Shown here piece after piece: positions 36,396 to 48,110 of a DNA stretch of 64,000 nucleotides. This DNA comes from Bolinopsis microptera (taxonomy: Eukaryota > Ctenophora > Tentaculata > Lobata > Bolinopsidae). The stretch covers positions 8,855,303-8,919,302 of the forward strand of contig NC_087075.1 in NCBI RefSeq assembly GCF_026151205.1, written 5' to 3'. Made by a program: the position numbers and the translations under genes. Each line of letters opens with the position of its first letter. Within the stretch, counting starts at the first letter, position 1. Below the pieces are notes generated by a model, which did not search any database, had not been told where the DNA came from, and worked only from the letters and a program-made list of their open reading frames with translations.

Positions 36396-39300
36396 AGTCA
36401 ACTATTAGACCCATCAGTCTGAGTCAATAAATATGCTCAAAGTTTATTAAGATACGTGAGAGTGAAACAGACAGCTGGACTGGGTCTACTGACCAAATGT
36501 CTGTCACCTCGATTCAAGAATGATTGATTTTTAGATGATTATTTGTATTGGACTGAATTAGAATGTTTTGTTACAATGTTTGTTATCAGTTTTGGTCGGC
36601 GATTGCCGCATAAAATGAGTCTAATTGAATGAACGGGGCTTTTGTTCATGATTGATCTTATGATACAGGTCGTTTAGTTGACTGAATTGTAGACACCGTG
36701 TCAAAAATGTTAAAACTAGTCGGCAAGATTATCATTAGGGTAACTTAATTTTGTCTGTAAACGATGATAGTGGTCAAAAGTTTGGTTAATTAAATAAGTT
36801 TATGTACGGTATTTTGCATTATGCCGAATAATTATTGGTTTTTCGTGAGCAAGTCGTTGACAAGGATGTGTTGGAAAGAAGTGTGATTGTTTCCAGAAAA
36901 AAACAGTGAGAATCAAATTGAATTATGTGTGTGGACGAGTTATGTTTATAGTTTTATTAATGATTTGAAGTTGATTATTCTCATAATGAATTTTATTATA
37001 TTTATACCTATTATCGTTAGTCACTACTATTAGGCACTACTAATTGTTACTATAGTTACTATTTTCTATACTCATTACAAGAGCTGTCCCTAACAAACAC
37101 TCATGATAAAAGCCTCGAAAATACCTAAGTACAATGATTCATGATTTAGAAAACAAGTATCCATATTGCATATTCACAAAAGATTAATCAAAAGGCAAAT
37201 TTACCCCTATCCTGTGATTAATTTCGTAGTTCAGAGGCTAACCGACTGCTATAATAGTGTTCAAAGAGGCTGTCACACCTTTGTCTATGACATTACCTTT
37301 TTAGCATTGCACGTTTGCAAAGCTTTGAAGTGAGATTCTTTAAGTTTTGTCGGAGGAAGCCCTTTTCTGGCGGCGGGTGCAAATTTAGTTTCCTTGAGTG
37401 TTCCAAGTGAGCCGTCCTGATGAACAAAGTGCATCTTAATTGGGCACCGTATTTATTTTGCGTTTGATGACGTTTAATTTGTCTCTCTCATTACAAAGGT
37501 GCCAAAATTATGTTGAGGTTAATTGGGCGGATCGAGCATGATCAATTTGACCCGATCAATTGGTGACCCTGGTTAACATGACTCGAATTTTGGTTTACAT
37601 CCAAATTTTATGAATTTTCTGTCTACCCCTTGGGAAAACAATCTGGTGGCAAATGTGAAAGTTTTAAAACTATTAAGTTGAAAACTTGATTTTTTGGTAA
37701 AACTTTTAAATTTAGGCGTGCTTGGCCTATCAAGTAGTGAATCTGGTTCGCTGGTCGAGCATTGCAGTCGAATTTGTGGTTTAAAATAAGGGCTTGGTCA
37801 GCACGTGCTCTCAGCCGTCGAGGCACCATGTGTCAAACCAACTTTAATAGCCTGAAGAACTTCCTTCCGCATCCTTTGAAGATCCAACGGGAAATGATTC
37901 CTTGACTCACACTGTAATTCAGTTTTTAAACAGAGTAGGACTTTGGGAGTCAAGAGGAGAAGTTATTTGCCATGTTCAGTATGTAATTTGATGATAAATT
38001 TGTGTAGAATTAGAAAGATGAGCTGAGGCCGATGGACGATGTCAAATTTTTGGTTTATTCAGCGACATGTGGGCGAAAGAGATAAAAGCCAATCTCAATT
38101 GTACTTCAAAATTATTCAGCGATTGTTTAAAAGTCGATTAAACTTGAGGAGTTGACTTCAGCGGAATTATAGGAAAAGTTTATGTTTGGATTAAATTCAA
38201 AGGTCAAAGTGTTACCTACTTTGCGGGACTCAATAAATTCAATCAGACATTAATATTATTCGATTCAGTCTAATGTCTACTTTCGTAAACCAGGATTTTT
38301 AATTTAGATATCCGCATTGAATTCCGGAGCTGATCTGGCCACTACTTTATGTTATCAAATTTAATGTGTTGGATTAAGCGCTTTCCCTTCTTGACAGCAC
38401 GATTTCCACGGAAGCTCGTTAGTCATTATTCAAAAATCTGCTTCGTTTTCCTGAACTTTATGGGTAAAAGCCGCATAGAAGAATGACAGTAAAAATAGAA
38501 TATAATCTCAGCTAAATTATATTTTCTGTACTGTAATTCAGGATGATTGGGTTAGTTGGCTACTTGAAAATTTCAAGAACATCTAAAACGAAGTAAATAT
38601 TGTTTCACCTCGCGCTAAACGGCTTTGATAAAACTTTTAAACACCCTAATCTAAATTGAACCTCCAGAGTCCTGGGCCAAGCCTTCTGAGATCTAATAAG
38701 GGACACACTTTTCCTAAGAAGAAATCATTGTTTTAAAACCTATTAATGATGTTACTTTGTTGATAGAGTACTAGTGCTAATTATTATATCTTATAGATTA
38801 TCGTATGGAAACTAATTGTTTTGAAATTGTGATCATGTTTTTGTAAAACATACAAGTGTTTTATTGGACTCCTTACATTATCTTACCGTCCAGAGAGGAA
38901 GCAACACCGCGCTACCTATCATACACGATTTGACAAGTAGGAATTTCGGCACTGTAAAACCAGAAAGTGTCCTGTTTCTTTAAATATTTTAAATTTTTGA
39001 AATATTACAGATTGAATTTTGGTCACTTTACTGTCATAATTTTCCTGGGTCGTCAGTTATACATTCGTCTCTCAAAATATCCGACCAAAGCCACAGGATA
39101 CTGTTCATTGCATAAGTAGTCTCTTTACCCTTACTGGTGACCACCAGTAACCGATCAAGACGGGATATAGTGATCACGTGATACAAATTAACAAAGAAAA
39201 ATCCGTTTGATCTATTACATGTACGGTATGATTGTTCGTCTGTCATATCAGACACTCCCACCGCAGAGAAAAAACACTGTCATATCACACACTCCCATAC

Positions 39301-41915
39301 ACTCCCACCGCCGCGCAGCGAAAAACACTCTTCAATATTTAACGTTCGCTCCATTCCACCACCATCAGCAGATGAAGATCATCACGAGGGAGTATACTCA
39401 TCGCATGATACAAACCAACCAATCAGAACACAGCATTCATACCACGTGATACAACCCAACCAATCACAACACGCCTAGCTGTGACCTGCTGAGTGTCCCA
39501 AGTAGCACCATCCTTTCAGGTCACCACCAGTTAACCAGCATCTGACCGGCTAATGACCCCTAGAAGATCCCCCTGTCACAAACGGTGCCCTTACTTCGTG
39601 GTTTATTAGATTCTGCTACAATTTGGGTAATCTGCTACAATGTTTGGCGGTATCGTAATTAGTTCTGTAACCTGATATATTTGCCCTGTTTTGTGGTCCA
39701 ATAATACATAGTACCTGCACGGCAATAAAACCAAAATTGTTTTACCAACATGTTTATTATCCATTGGTTGGAATTACAATGGCAGAATGAAACGGTAATT
39801 ACGGTACATGTCATTGACATGATAGTAACAGAAACTCCCGCCCTTCACATGTGTTTTCCACTAGCAAATTACTGACGCCACGGCTGGTGTTGCACCTTTC
39901 TGACCAGTTAAATGTGGAGTGCAAGCGTTTTGGTTTCCAAATCTAATCTTGTGGTCATTTTGATGAAATTAGCTGGCGATAAAAAGTAGGCTCATACGTA
40001 GGGTGAGAAACATGTGGGGGGAAGAAACTTGAGAATATAATCAATTCATGAATAGGTGCCGTAGTGTTGTGCGAGTTTGTCGGGACCTTGGATGTGCCCT
40101 TCGTCCGACACAATGAAATGTTACAAGCGCAGTATAAGTACGATTTCAGCGCTAATGCCAGTAAAATTTATTATGAAGCACTTTGCACCAAGCCGAACAC
40201 GAAACTTCGTTAGTGGTGTCGTTATAAGGGTAGTTATAACAATCTTTAATCATTCCGCATTTGTACCAACTACCTACTATTACAATGCCGGAAGAAGGAA
40301 CGGCATTGTTTCTCTCAGACATTATAGAATAACCGGCACTTTTACACACGCGATGTAAAAATTATCATAATATATCCATGGGAGATTAATTTGTTTAAAA
40401 TTTAACTTCGGAGAAATGATCCAGTAATTTCAATGTTAACTCAATGAGTCAATAATCTCCTCTAACTCCTTCTCTCAGTCCTTATTTCGACCGGAATGTC
40501 CTCGAAATTAAAGTAGTGTCAAGCCCGGTATCAGGTATGGGCTGGGACCTTGTTCAAATGTGGGAATGTTTTAATTACAAGTGCATTGATAAGGCTTGAT
40601 ACGGTTTATGATTTGAGCCTTTATCACTGCGTTAAAAAGTCATAATATGACCAATAATTTGGAAACAAGTGTTGGTAATTTATCTTTCGTGGCGACGGGT
40701 TGGTCCCGAAATTAAACACCGTAATATTAATAATCATGATCTATATATGAATTAATGTTACTTCTAGTACTGTTAGAAGATTAGCTCCACCTGTTTGGTC
40801 ACATGCACAACACCTTTGTCGTATGTTTTAGATCACTTAATGACACCATTTTCCTGGTTTTTTTACATGTTAATTTTAATTCCTTCTGCTTCTCCGTCCA
40901 AACCGCAGGTTGGGGACAATTTAAACTGATAACACCATAATTATCAGTGATTTATCGGGATTTAAGTTGCTTGCGGTCACAGAAAGGCTGAAAGGGTTTC
41001 TCCAGATAATTACATGAGGAAAGTTTTGAAGAAGTGTGTGCTTTTTAAATTTTTTTCGGATCTTCGTTGGAAGAAAGTCTCGATAGAAGCATAAAATGAT
41101 AAGTAGGTTGTGAAACTTGCATAATCTAATTACAGCTTGAGTTACAGCTTGAAGTTTTAAGTGATGATAAATACGACAATATTTACACTTTTTTCAGTAG
41201 CTTCTTCAAGTTGAAATACTGTGTTCGTAATGGCTCCAAAGTTCTAACGGCGAGTAGCCTTTTAGTAACCCTCTATTATGGACTGTACAGGAAACAGTTT
41301 AGAACTTAAACCCTAGATGGCAACTGTGATCATGCAGCAAGGCATAATATCTATTCCCTAATGATTAGAAACAGCCGACTGTGGCTGTAACATGTGTATG
41401 AGTGGCAAACTGCCCCCTAATGGAAGACGCTACAATTTTCTAATAGTTTGTCACAGCGCATTTGAGCCGCGCACATGTGGCCTGGTTTATGATATGGTAA
41501 TGTTTGCACTAGATTGGATATCTTAACCTCCCATCTTCACAAAATATTCAAAATTCTAATTGATAGAGGATATAGCCGTGATAGACTGATTTAAGGCATT
41601 AAACGTTGTCTGAGGAAATATGATAACGTTTTCAGGAAGTTCGGTATTCTAGATGACCGTAACATTACTAAAGAACTCCCCTGATATCTTTTGATTTATT
41701 GAAACACGGGTACTAACTCTGCTAAACCGAACAAATTCTGAAACTTAGGTGAATAAGTGTACAACGTGCTAAACCGAAGTTCAGACTGACCAGTGAAAAT
41801 GGGCGAGCGTACCAAGTGTCATTTTAATTAGAAGTTTTAGTCAGTGATTTATTATTGAAGCTTGTAATTACAATATCTATGCTCCTATAAATACTTTAAT
41901 TAATTGTTTGTCCCG

Positions 41916-42121
41916 TTATTCTTTTTCCTTCCTCTTTTCCTTGTCATCCCCTTTAGTTTTAAGATTCTTGCTATAAATGGCTACAGCTAACACTATTAAT
42001 GCTAAGTACCAAACAACAAGTGGGAGGTGGATCGTTGGTATACCATTAAATCGATTTAACACCGCAATTCCAGTCGCAAGCCTGGGACCACTACTAGCAT
42101 AGTCACAACATCTACAAAGCT
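41916..42121 (-). CDS. Possible terminal exon of a single-pass membrane protein (uncertain)
   Basis: The minus-strand frame ending at 41,916 encodes one strongly hydrophobic segment (PLVVWYLALIVLAVAIY) followed by a lysine/glutamate-rich tail (TKGDDKEKRKEKE). That is the look of a real C-terminus with a cytoplasmic tail. The upstream edge is cut by the insertion at 42,122-42,927, and several AG acceptors are available. I recognise no family. It may be a chance frame. Confidence 0.3.
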
Positions 42122-42927
42122 GGGCAGTATCGAGATAGCCCGACCACTGGTCCGCGGACCACTGTCCGCGGACCACTGTCTGCGGACCACTGTCCGCGGA
42201 CCACTGTCTACCAGATCATATTACTGTATAATAACAGTATCCCCTGAATCAAGCAGGGTTCACATCATCCCCTGAATCAAGCAGGGTTCACATCATCGCA
42301 CGCGAATTCCAATCAGCGGTGGTGTCAAGGCTTATTAAACGATTAAGCAACCTTACGAGATCAGTTCACATCATGCAATATATAAAGAATAACTATTATC
42401 AGACTGCATCAATCATTTCTATCATCAACTCCTTCTTGAACAACTACAACTATAGTCTCAGAGAAAATATCTTCCAGTCAGACACCGCGTTTTCAGAAAG
42501 TCCAGTCATCTGTGATACCGCAATGCCAGCTAGTCCTTTTATACTCAAACAGAACAGCAGTTGTATGAAGGTCTTGAGAGCGAGCTTCTGTCCAGAGAGG
42601 ATGCTGTCTGTTCTAATATTCTTGTACTTCTTGCAGGGGGAGCAGCGCCATATCAGTCCATCTGGAGACTTCGAGGACGAGCAGGGAACCAGGGACAAAT
42701 AACCAGTAATTTACTACGCTACAATTAATTATGCTAGTCGTAACTAATTGCATCCAAGATACCATACATATGATCTGGTAACCAATCAACTATTCACAAA
42801 CACCTGTTGCTTGATTCAGGGGATACTGTTATTATACAGTAATATGATCTGGTAGACAGTGGTCCGCAGACAGTGGTCCGCAGACAGTGGTCCGCGGACC
42901 AGTGGTCGGGCTATCTCGATACTGCCC
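42122..42927. mobile_element. Merlin-like DNA transposon derivative with 6-bp duplication AAAGCT
   Basis: The 806-bp element starts GGGCAGTATCGAGATAGCCC and ends with the complement. The repeats extend about 130 bp inward and contain tandem copies of GGACCACTGTC(C/T)GC, four on the left and about three on the right. AAAGCT stands on both sides (42,116-42,121 and 42,928-42,933). Inside, the minus strand keeps part of an IS1016/Merlin-type transposase. The 6-bp duplication is shorter than the 8-9 bp usual for Merlin. Confidence 0.75.
42450..42698 (-). pseudogene. Merlin (IS1016-like) transposase N-terminal fragment
   Basis: The 82-residue frame reads PDGLIWRCSPCKKYKNIRTD, then LALKTFIQLLFCLSIKGLAG and LSENAVSDWKIF. 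This order of a zinc-binding WRC..C segment, a helical segment, and a helix-turn-helix ending VxDW is typical of Merlin/ISXO2-like transposases before the catalytic domain. The frame stops at that point, and the DDE domain is absent because the element is too short. It is a deletion derivative. Confidence 0.7.
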
Positions 42928-43129
42928 AAAGCTGCCATATTATAGCCTGACTGACAATTTTCTCGACTGACTGATATGACAATATTTCTTCTTTTCCCCA
43001 TTTAGAATACAAAGATTAGTACATTTTAGCTTATGATTAATATTATATTTTTACCTATAGTTTACCTAGATTAGTTGCATGCGCGTTATAATTCTATCTA
43101 AAGTAATTGAACTTCTCCGTAACCAGTTG

Positions 43130-43275
43130 ACCATTGTTAATGGTCTGGCCCGGCGCGGGCTACTTCGTAGCACTTGCCATACACCATAGCCAATAGCAAT
43201 ATTGCCATAGCAATATTTCGAGATGAAAGCGGCGCGCGCTACTTCGAAGAAATTTAGACGAGTAACATCCGACAA
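43130..43275. repeat. Dispersed repeat shared with 10,195-10,315 (inverted)
   Basis: It contains AAATTTAGACGAGTAACATC and two GCGCG blocks next to CTACTTCG, the complement of the copy near 10.2 kb. The family is unknown. Confidence 0.65.
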
Positions 43276-43298
43276 TATTCAGGTGTCCGTAGATCTAG

Positions 43299-43674
43299 CG
43301 CTCCTACTAAATCGCTCGCCCAAATTTGAATAAAATTCTTGTGAAAAGGCCCTTTAGGCATGAAAGTTATCTTGATCGGTGTATTTTTGGAGGCTGATTC
43401 CGAATCACCCCCCCATGACGTAGGGTTAAAATGCTTCCCTGGAGAGTTATGGGCAAAAATCCGTTTTGGTCACGTGACAGGCTAGTAAAACGTGAATTCG
43501 ATTATTTAGGGCTCGGGTTAGGGTTAGGGTGGTGGTTAAGAATATCGATAGCTTCGGGATTATAGTTAGGGTTAGGGTTGGGATTAGGGTTTATGTAAAA
43601 CCGTTTTGTACGGCTGCAAAACCAAAAAAACCAGAGCCACGTGAAATTTTTGGGCGAGCAATTTAGTAAAAGCC
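43299..43674. mobile_element. MITE copy 1 with TTAGGG-like repeats and 9-bp duplication
   Basis: Ends are CGCTCCTACTAAATCGCTCG and, on the other strand, GGCTTTTACTAAATTGCTCG. TAGATCTAG flanks both sides (43,290-43,298; 43,675-43,683), a 9-bp target duplication like those of Mutator or Merlin elements. The 376-bp body carries GGGTTAGGGTTAGGG-type runs near 43,515-43,590. A second copy in opposite orientation follows at 44,183-44,609. Confidence 0.75.
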
Positions 43675-44182
43675 TAGATCTAGATTCTTAATTGACGATG
43701 TCAATTCATCTCAGCTCGGCGCGGCACAGTAGCGCATCTCGCCGATCTGTGAGAAGCCTCATTGAGTGCGCGGCGCGGCACAGTAACGCATCGCGCTCCA
43801 AGTAGATTCAGAATATTTAAAAATACAGCCATCTCGGACCACAGGTGTCATAGGCTAGTTTTAAAGTTGAAAATCGAAAAGTTGCACACGTGGGGCCACG
43901 CCCAAATTGATATGTGATAGAAAATTGCTAAAATCATTGAAAATTGCTGTTTTCACCAATTTCTGTCAACTTTGGATTACTGGGCCGCGCTCAGCCTGTC
44001 ATTCCGCCAAATCTTTATTCGGTTATGTTGTATGTTAATGAACATAATAGCCTGGGGTCCTCAGGTAAACTTTGGAGTGCCATTGTGATTACAGTTCTTC
44101 TTGAAATACTTTGAAACTTTTCATGCTTATCAAACTATATATAAAACACCAACATGCAAAAATTTACGGTGATTCAATATTG

Positions 44183-44609
44183 GCTCTTACTAATTCGCTC
44201 GCCCAAAAGTTTCACGTGACTTTGGTTGTTGGTGTTTATGATTTAGCAGCCGTACAAAACGATTTTACATAAACCCTAATCCCAACCCTAACCCTAACCA
44301 TAACCCCGCGCGAAGCTAACCATAACCCTGACCACAACCCTAATATATATTATTATTATAACCCTAACCCGAGCCATAAACAATCGAATTCATGTTTTAC
44401 TAGCCTGTCACGTGACCAAAACACAAACAACAAAACGGTTTTTTGCCCATAACTCTCCGTGGAAGCATTTTTACCCTACGTCATACGTCATGGGGGGTGA
44501 TTCGGAATCAGCGTCCAAAATACACGTCACCGATTCAAATCAATTTCACACCCTAAAGGCCTTTTCACAAAAATTTTCTTAAAATTTGGGCGAGCGATTT
44601 AGTAGGAGC
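44183..44609. mobile_element. MITE copy 2, inverted relative to copy 1, with CCCTAA-like repeats
   Basis: This 427-bp copy begins GCTCTTACTAATTCGCTCGC and ends with the complement of CTCCTACTAAATCGCTCGCC. It carries CCCTAACCCTAACC-type runs near 44,280-44,365. It pairs along nearly its whole length with copy 1, so the two form a stem with arms of about 380-430 bp around a 508-bp loop. Confidence 0.75.
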
Positions 44610-45012
44610 ATTCAAGCATCAAGGTTTGCACGTGTGAAAGGTGAACATTTTTGATTTTGCTCATTCGTGATTTTGAACAAATTCTGCTTTGCCACGTCAT
44701 GCGACAGTTCAATGTCATTATATCATATATTGTATATATGAATTTAATGCCAACTTGAATGAGTATAAAGTAGCATATTCAGTCAGTGATCGACTTGTAG
44801 GTTTACAACCTACCAGGACGCGCGCCGAGTACGGTGTACGAGAAGGGGCCTTACGAAGAAAATATATGCTTTTTTAAAAATTATATACTTTTTCAAAAAA
44901 CATATATACTTTTTTAAAAACATATATACTTTTTCAAAAAACATATGTTTTTTGGAACGTATATATTTGCGAAAAACATATATTTTTCGAAAGGCCCCTT
45001 CTCGAACATGGC

Positions 45013-45052
45013 GTGTACGAGAAGGTGCCTTGCAAGGCACCTTCTCGTACAC
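45013..45052. repeat. Perfect 40-bp palindrome, left arm
   Basis: The half-site is GTGTACGAGAAGGTGCCTTG, followed at once by its exact complement. The same 40 bases occur unchanged at 45,831-45,870. Confidence 0.95.
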
Positions 45053-45830
45053 GTGATGTTCGAGAAAGGGCCTTACGAAAAATATATGTTTTTCCGCAGA
45101 TGTTCAGGTAGAACCACCTCTACTACATACTACCTGTGGATAGGTTACAGCTACCTAAATGAAACATTGCTTTAGCTTAGAAATATTCTTAATCTAACTA
45201 ACTGTGAATTCTTGCAAATTGTTACAGCTATAGCGAGGTTTTCCCTCCTCTTCTTTCCTCTGTCTCCCTGTATTATATATATGGATATCACTGTGGTCCT
45301 TAGCAGCTCAAATCGCAGTCTTTTTCTAAGATAGGAGACTGAGTCTGAGTAGTGCTGTCCGGTTGTTCTTTCCATTTTTAATTACAAATTAAGTCCATCT
45401 ACGCTGCGCAGTGCCGCTAATGAAAATATTCGTTTTCGAAATTGCTCTTTCCATACATCACGATGTTAAATTAAACATAAGTAGGGTTATTAAAAAATAT
45501 TTGTTTTCAATTCCGTATAAAAGATATTGCTATCCACTGCGCACTCTTGACTATGTATCAGGTAGGGCAACACGTTATTTGACCTAAGTTATAGTCCCCT
45601 TGTGTGCGGCTCGCACTGCACCTTTTCGTGCGAAAAGGTGCAGAGGAAAGAAGAGGAGGGAAAGCCTCGCCATAGCTGTAACAATTTGCAAGAATTCACA
45701 GTTAGTTAGATTAGGAATAGCTCTAAGCTAAAGCAATGTTGCATCTAGGTAGCTGTAACCCATCCACAGGTAGTAAAGGTGGTTCTATACTACCCGAACA
45801 TTTTTCGTAAGGCCCCTTCTGGAACATCAC

Positions 45831-45870
45831 GTGTACGAGAAGGTGCCTTGCAAGGCACCTTCTCGTACAC
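45831..45870. repeat. Perfect 40-bp palindrome, right arm
   Basis: It is identical base for base to 45,013-45,052, while the surrounding arms differ at many sites. Confidence 0.95.
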
Positions 45871-46101
45871 GCCATGTTCGAGAAGGGGCCTTACGAAAAA
45901 TATATACGTTCCAAAAAACATATGTTTTTTTGAAAAAGTATATATGTTTTTAAAAAAAGTACATATTTAAAAAAAAAGCATATATTTTCTTCGTAAGGCC
46001 CCTTTTCGTACACCGTAGCAGAGTTGGAACAGATATTTTACGAGTATCACCCGTTAATGATCGACCGATATGCTTACCTAAACACAAGGAAATTTTTTTA
46101 A

Positions 46102-46202
46102 CTGTCAACAAGATGTAAATCAGATCGAACGAGAAATTAGATCGAACGAGAAATTAGTTCGAACGGCGTCTCAATTCGATCTGATTTACATCTTGGTGAC
46201 AG
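46102..46202. repeat. Small foldback (101 bp)
   Basis: CAAGATGTAAATCAGATCGA at 46,109-46,128 pairs with its exact complement at 46,176-46,195, and the match extends outward through CTGTCA. The loop holds two copies of ATCGAACGAGAAATTAG. Confidence 0.8.
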
Positions 46203-46337
46203 GTACTGTTACTATACAGTTACTGTGAGCCTGTAAGTCTTATCGCTCGGTAATGAAGATATCGTTCGGTAATGAAGATATCAGTTTATATTTCGACTTT
46301 ATAAAGTACCCTGACATTATAATTAAAAAGAGATGAT

Positions 46338-48110
46338 ATTTGACCAAAACCCATAATCATGGGTAGAGTGGACCGCTGCCAGTGTCTCTCTGCTCTCTTT
46401 CCCAAACAAAAATGAAATGATATTAATTTGATTGACCGTTCTCAAATGCAAAATGATACCGAGAATGAAACCGGTCGCTCGCTTTTCCCATTCATTTACA
46501 ATTGTAATAGATTAAGAACTACCCGAAGGCAGCTAGGTACTCGGCAATAAAGATTCAATAAACTTCAGCTAATTCACTAACTATTATTAAGAAACTGTTT
46601 ACACCATTAAAATATTCAAAACCCCTAAAAGAAATCAAGTCATCCTAAAATGGTGATCAGTACAGATCGAGACAGCTAGAGTAAAAATTTGTTTCTCCAA
46701 GCAACTCTATCATCGGCTAATATCTTAAGCTTATTAAGATCATTCAAAGAGTTAAGTTTTAAACCTCTACGGGTCAAATCATTCACAATAATCTTGAACA
46801 AATTCTTACGATGCGCACCGACGCGCCCTTTACAGTTTGTTGTGACAGCAAACTTTAACGCTAATGCAGCGGGGGAGTCATCAGCACTACGCAAGATATG
46901 ACCTAGGAGCTTCCACCTTGATTTAGGGACACGATCTGATAGCTTTACTGAGTTACATCTTAGGTATAAGTTTGCATTGGATATTGTTCCATGAGGCCAA
47001 TAAATGTTCAGTAATGATCTAAGGTGTTTTCTATGGCAAATGTCTAGTTTTTCTAGTGACTTTGCAGTAGGACACCAACTACTGCAATTGTACATGATGA
47101 TTGATACAATTTGGGCTTCGTATACTGCTATCTTTCTGGTAACGGAGATATTCTGCTGAGACCAGATCTTGGTGAACTTATAGAAGGCATTGTTCCCAGC
47201 AATGCATCGAGCAGCTATATCACTTTCACTACACAACAATGACCCAAGAATCTTACTCTTCCGCCAATCTTCATTTCCACGTAACATGGTATCATCACGA
47301 CCAGGGATTGTTTCCCCAACAGGAGCGAGGAAAACATGAGTAAATTCTGTTTTCTCTGTGTTAATAAACAGGTTAAACTCCTTGAAGACTTCCTTAGCTA
47401 TTGGTAGGATAGCTTCTAAGGATTCTTTTTCCACGTTCATGAAGTTGCAATCATCTGAATACGCTGACTCCAGTGGCATACCTTCATTTGAAATAGGGGG
47501 ATTGGGTATGTGTGGGGGAGACTCTGCTAGTCGATGGCGTAGTTCTATAAGAGCTCCTGCAAGGACAAGAGTGAAAAGCTTGCCGGAGAGACTGTCACCT
47601 TGAAAGGACCCAAGAAGACTCTCGAATACAGCAGATAGTTCTCCTTCCACTCTGACCTTGAGCATGGTGTTGGTTAAGAGGAGTCTTACTAGCCTGAGGT
47701 CGTCGTCTGTGCAACCAGCTTTGACAAGAAGGTCAAGTATTGTTTGGCGTTTGATTGTGTCAAATGCTCGAGACATATCTATGCCCATCTTGTGATACTG
47801 GAAGTGTTTACGCGTGACAACCGATATCAACATTCACTAACTACCACCCTTATCCCGAAATACTAGGTATCGACCCGAACGCAACCCAAAGAGATTTTTA
47901 CAGCATGTGATTGATGTAATTAATAAAAACTTATTACAATTCGTAAGCCGTGAATGAATGGGAAAAGCGAGCGACCGATTTCATTCTCGGTATCATTTTG
48001 CATTTGAGAACGGTCAATCAAATTAATATCATTTCCTTTTGTTTGGGAAAGAGAGCAGAGAGACACTGGCAGCGGTACACTCTACCCATGATTATGGGTT
48101 TTGGTCAAAT
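46338..48110 (-). mobile_element. TIR-bounded element carrying a reverse transcriptase ORF
   Basis: ATTTGACCAAAACCCATAAT stands at the left end and its complement at the right. The inverted repeats are about 170-180 bp long (46,338-46,510 and 47,931-48,110) and run through matching blocks such as GACCGTTCTCAAATGCAAAA (with one change) to TTTTCCCATTCATT. Between them lies an RT ORF on the minus strand. The target duplication is not resolved because the flanks are AT-rich. Confidence 0.7.
46676..47833 (-). pseudogene. Reverse transcriptase with YSDD active site, N-terminally truncated
   Basis: The 385-codon frame has motif A in GIDMSRAFDTI, motif B in GSFQGDSLSGKLF, and motif C in AYSDDCNF, with serine where LINEs usually have alanine or valine. 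The C-terminal part (RKHLRSLLNIYWPHG, RWKLLGHILR) is of the kind seen in retroelement proteins annotated as endonuclease/reverse transcriptase. The fingers region before motif A is missing: sequence upstream of 47,833 is full of stops, and the inverted repeat begins within 100-180 bp. No endonuclease is present. The frame itself has no stops or frameshifts across the conserved part. Confidence 0.75.

Larger units (their letters stand above)
30133..41915. other. Long stretch without a supported gene
   Basis: I find no protein-family signature in these 11.8 kb. Open frames are at most about 93 codons and AT-rich. The stretch contains a small perfect palindrome (33,740-33,781), a MITE (36,237-36,395), and ordinary AT-rich spacer. 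Isolated small exons could have been missed. Confidence 0.45.
44830..46017. mobile_element. Foldback element with about 380-440-bp inverted arms and a 40-bp palindrome in each
   Basis: The ends are TACGGTGTACGAGAAGGGGC and the complement of TACGGTGTACGAAAAGGGGC. The left arm runs to about 45,268 and the right arm starts at about 45,640. The motif AAGG(G/C)GCCTTACGAA(A/G)AA recurs inside each arm, alternating with ATATAT/poly-A blocks. Flanks GCCGAG and GCAGAG match at five of six bases and may be a decayed 6-bp duplication. No transposase is seen in the 370-bp centre. Confidence 0.8.

Noticed and set aside
43515-44365. TTAGGG runs as an ancient telomere or chromosome fusion
   Set aside because: They lie at equivalent positions in two inverted copies of a MITE with its own target duplication.
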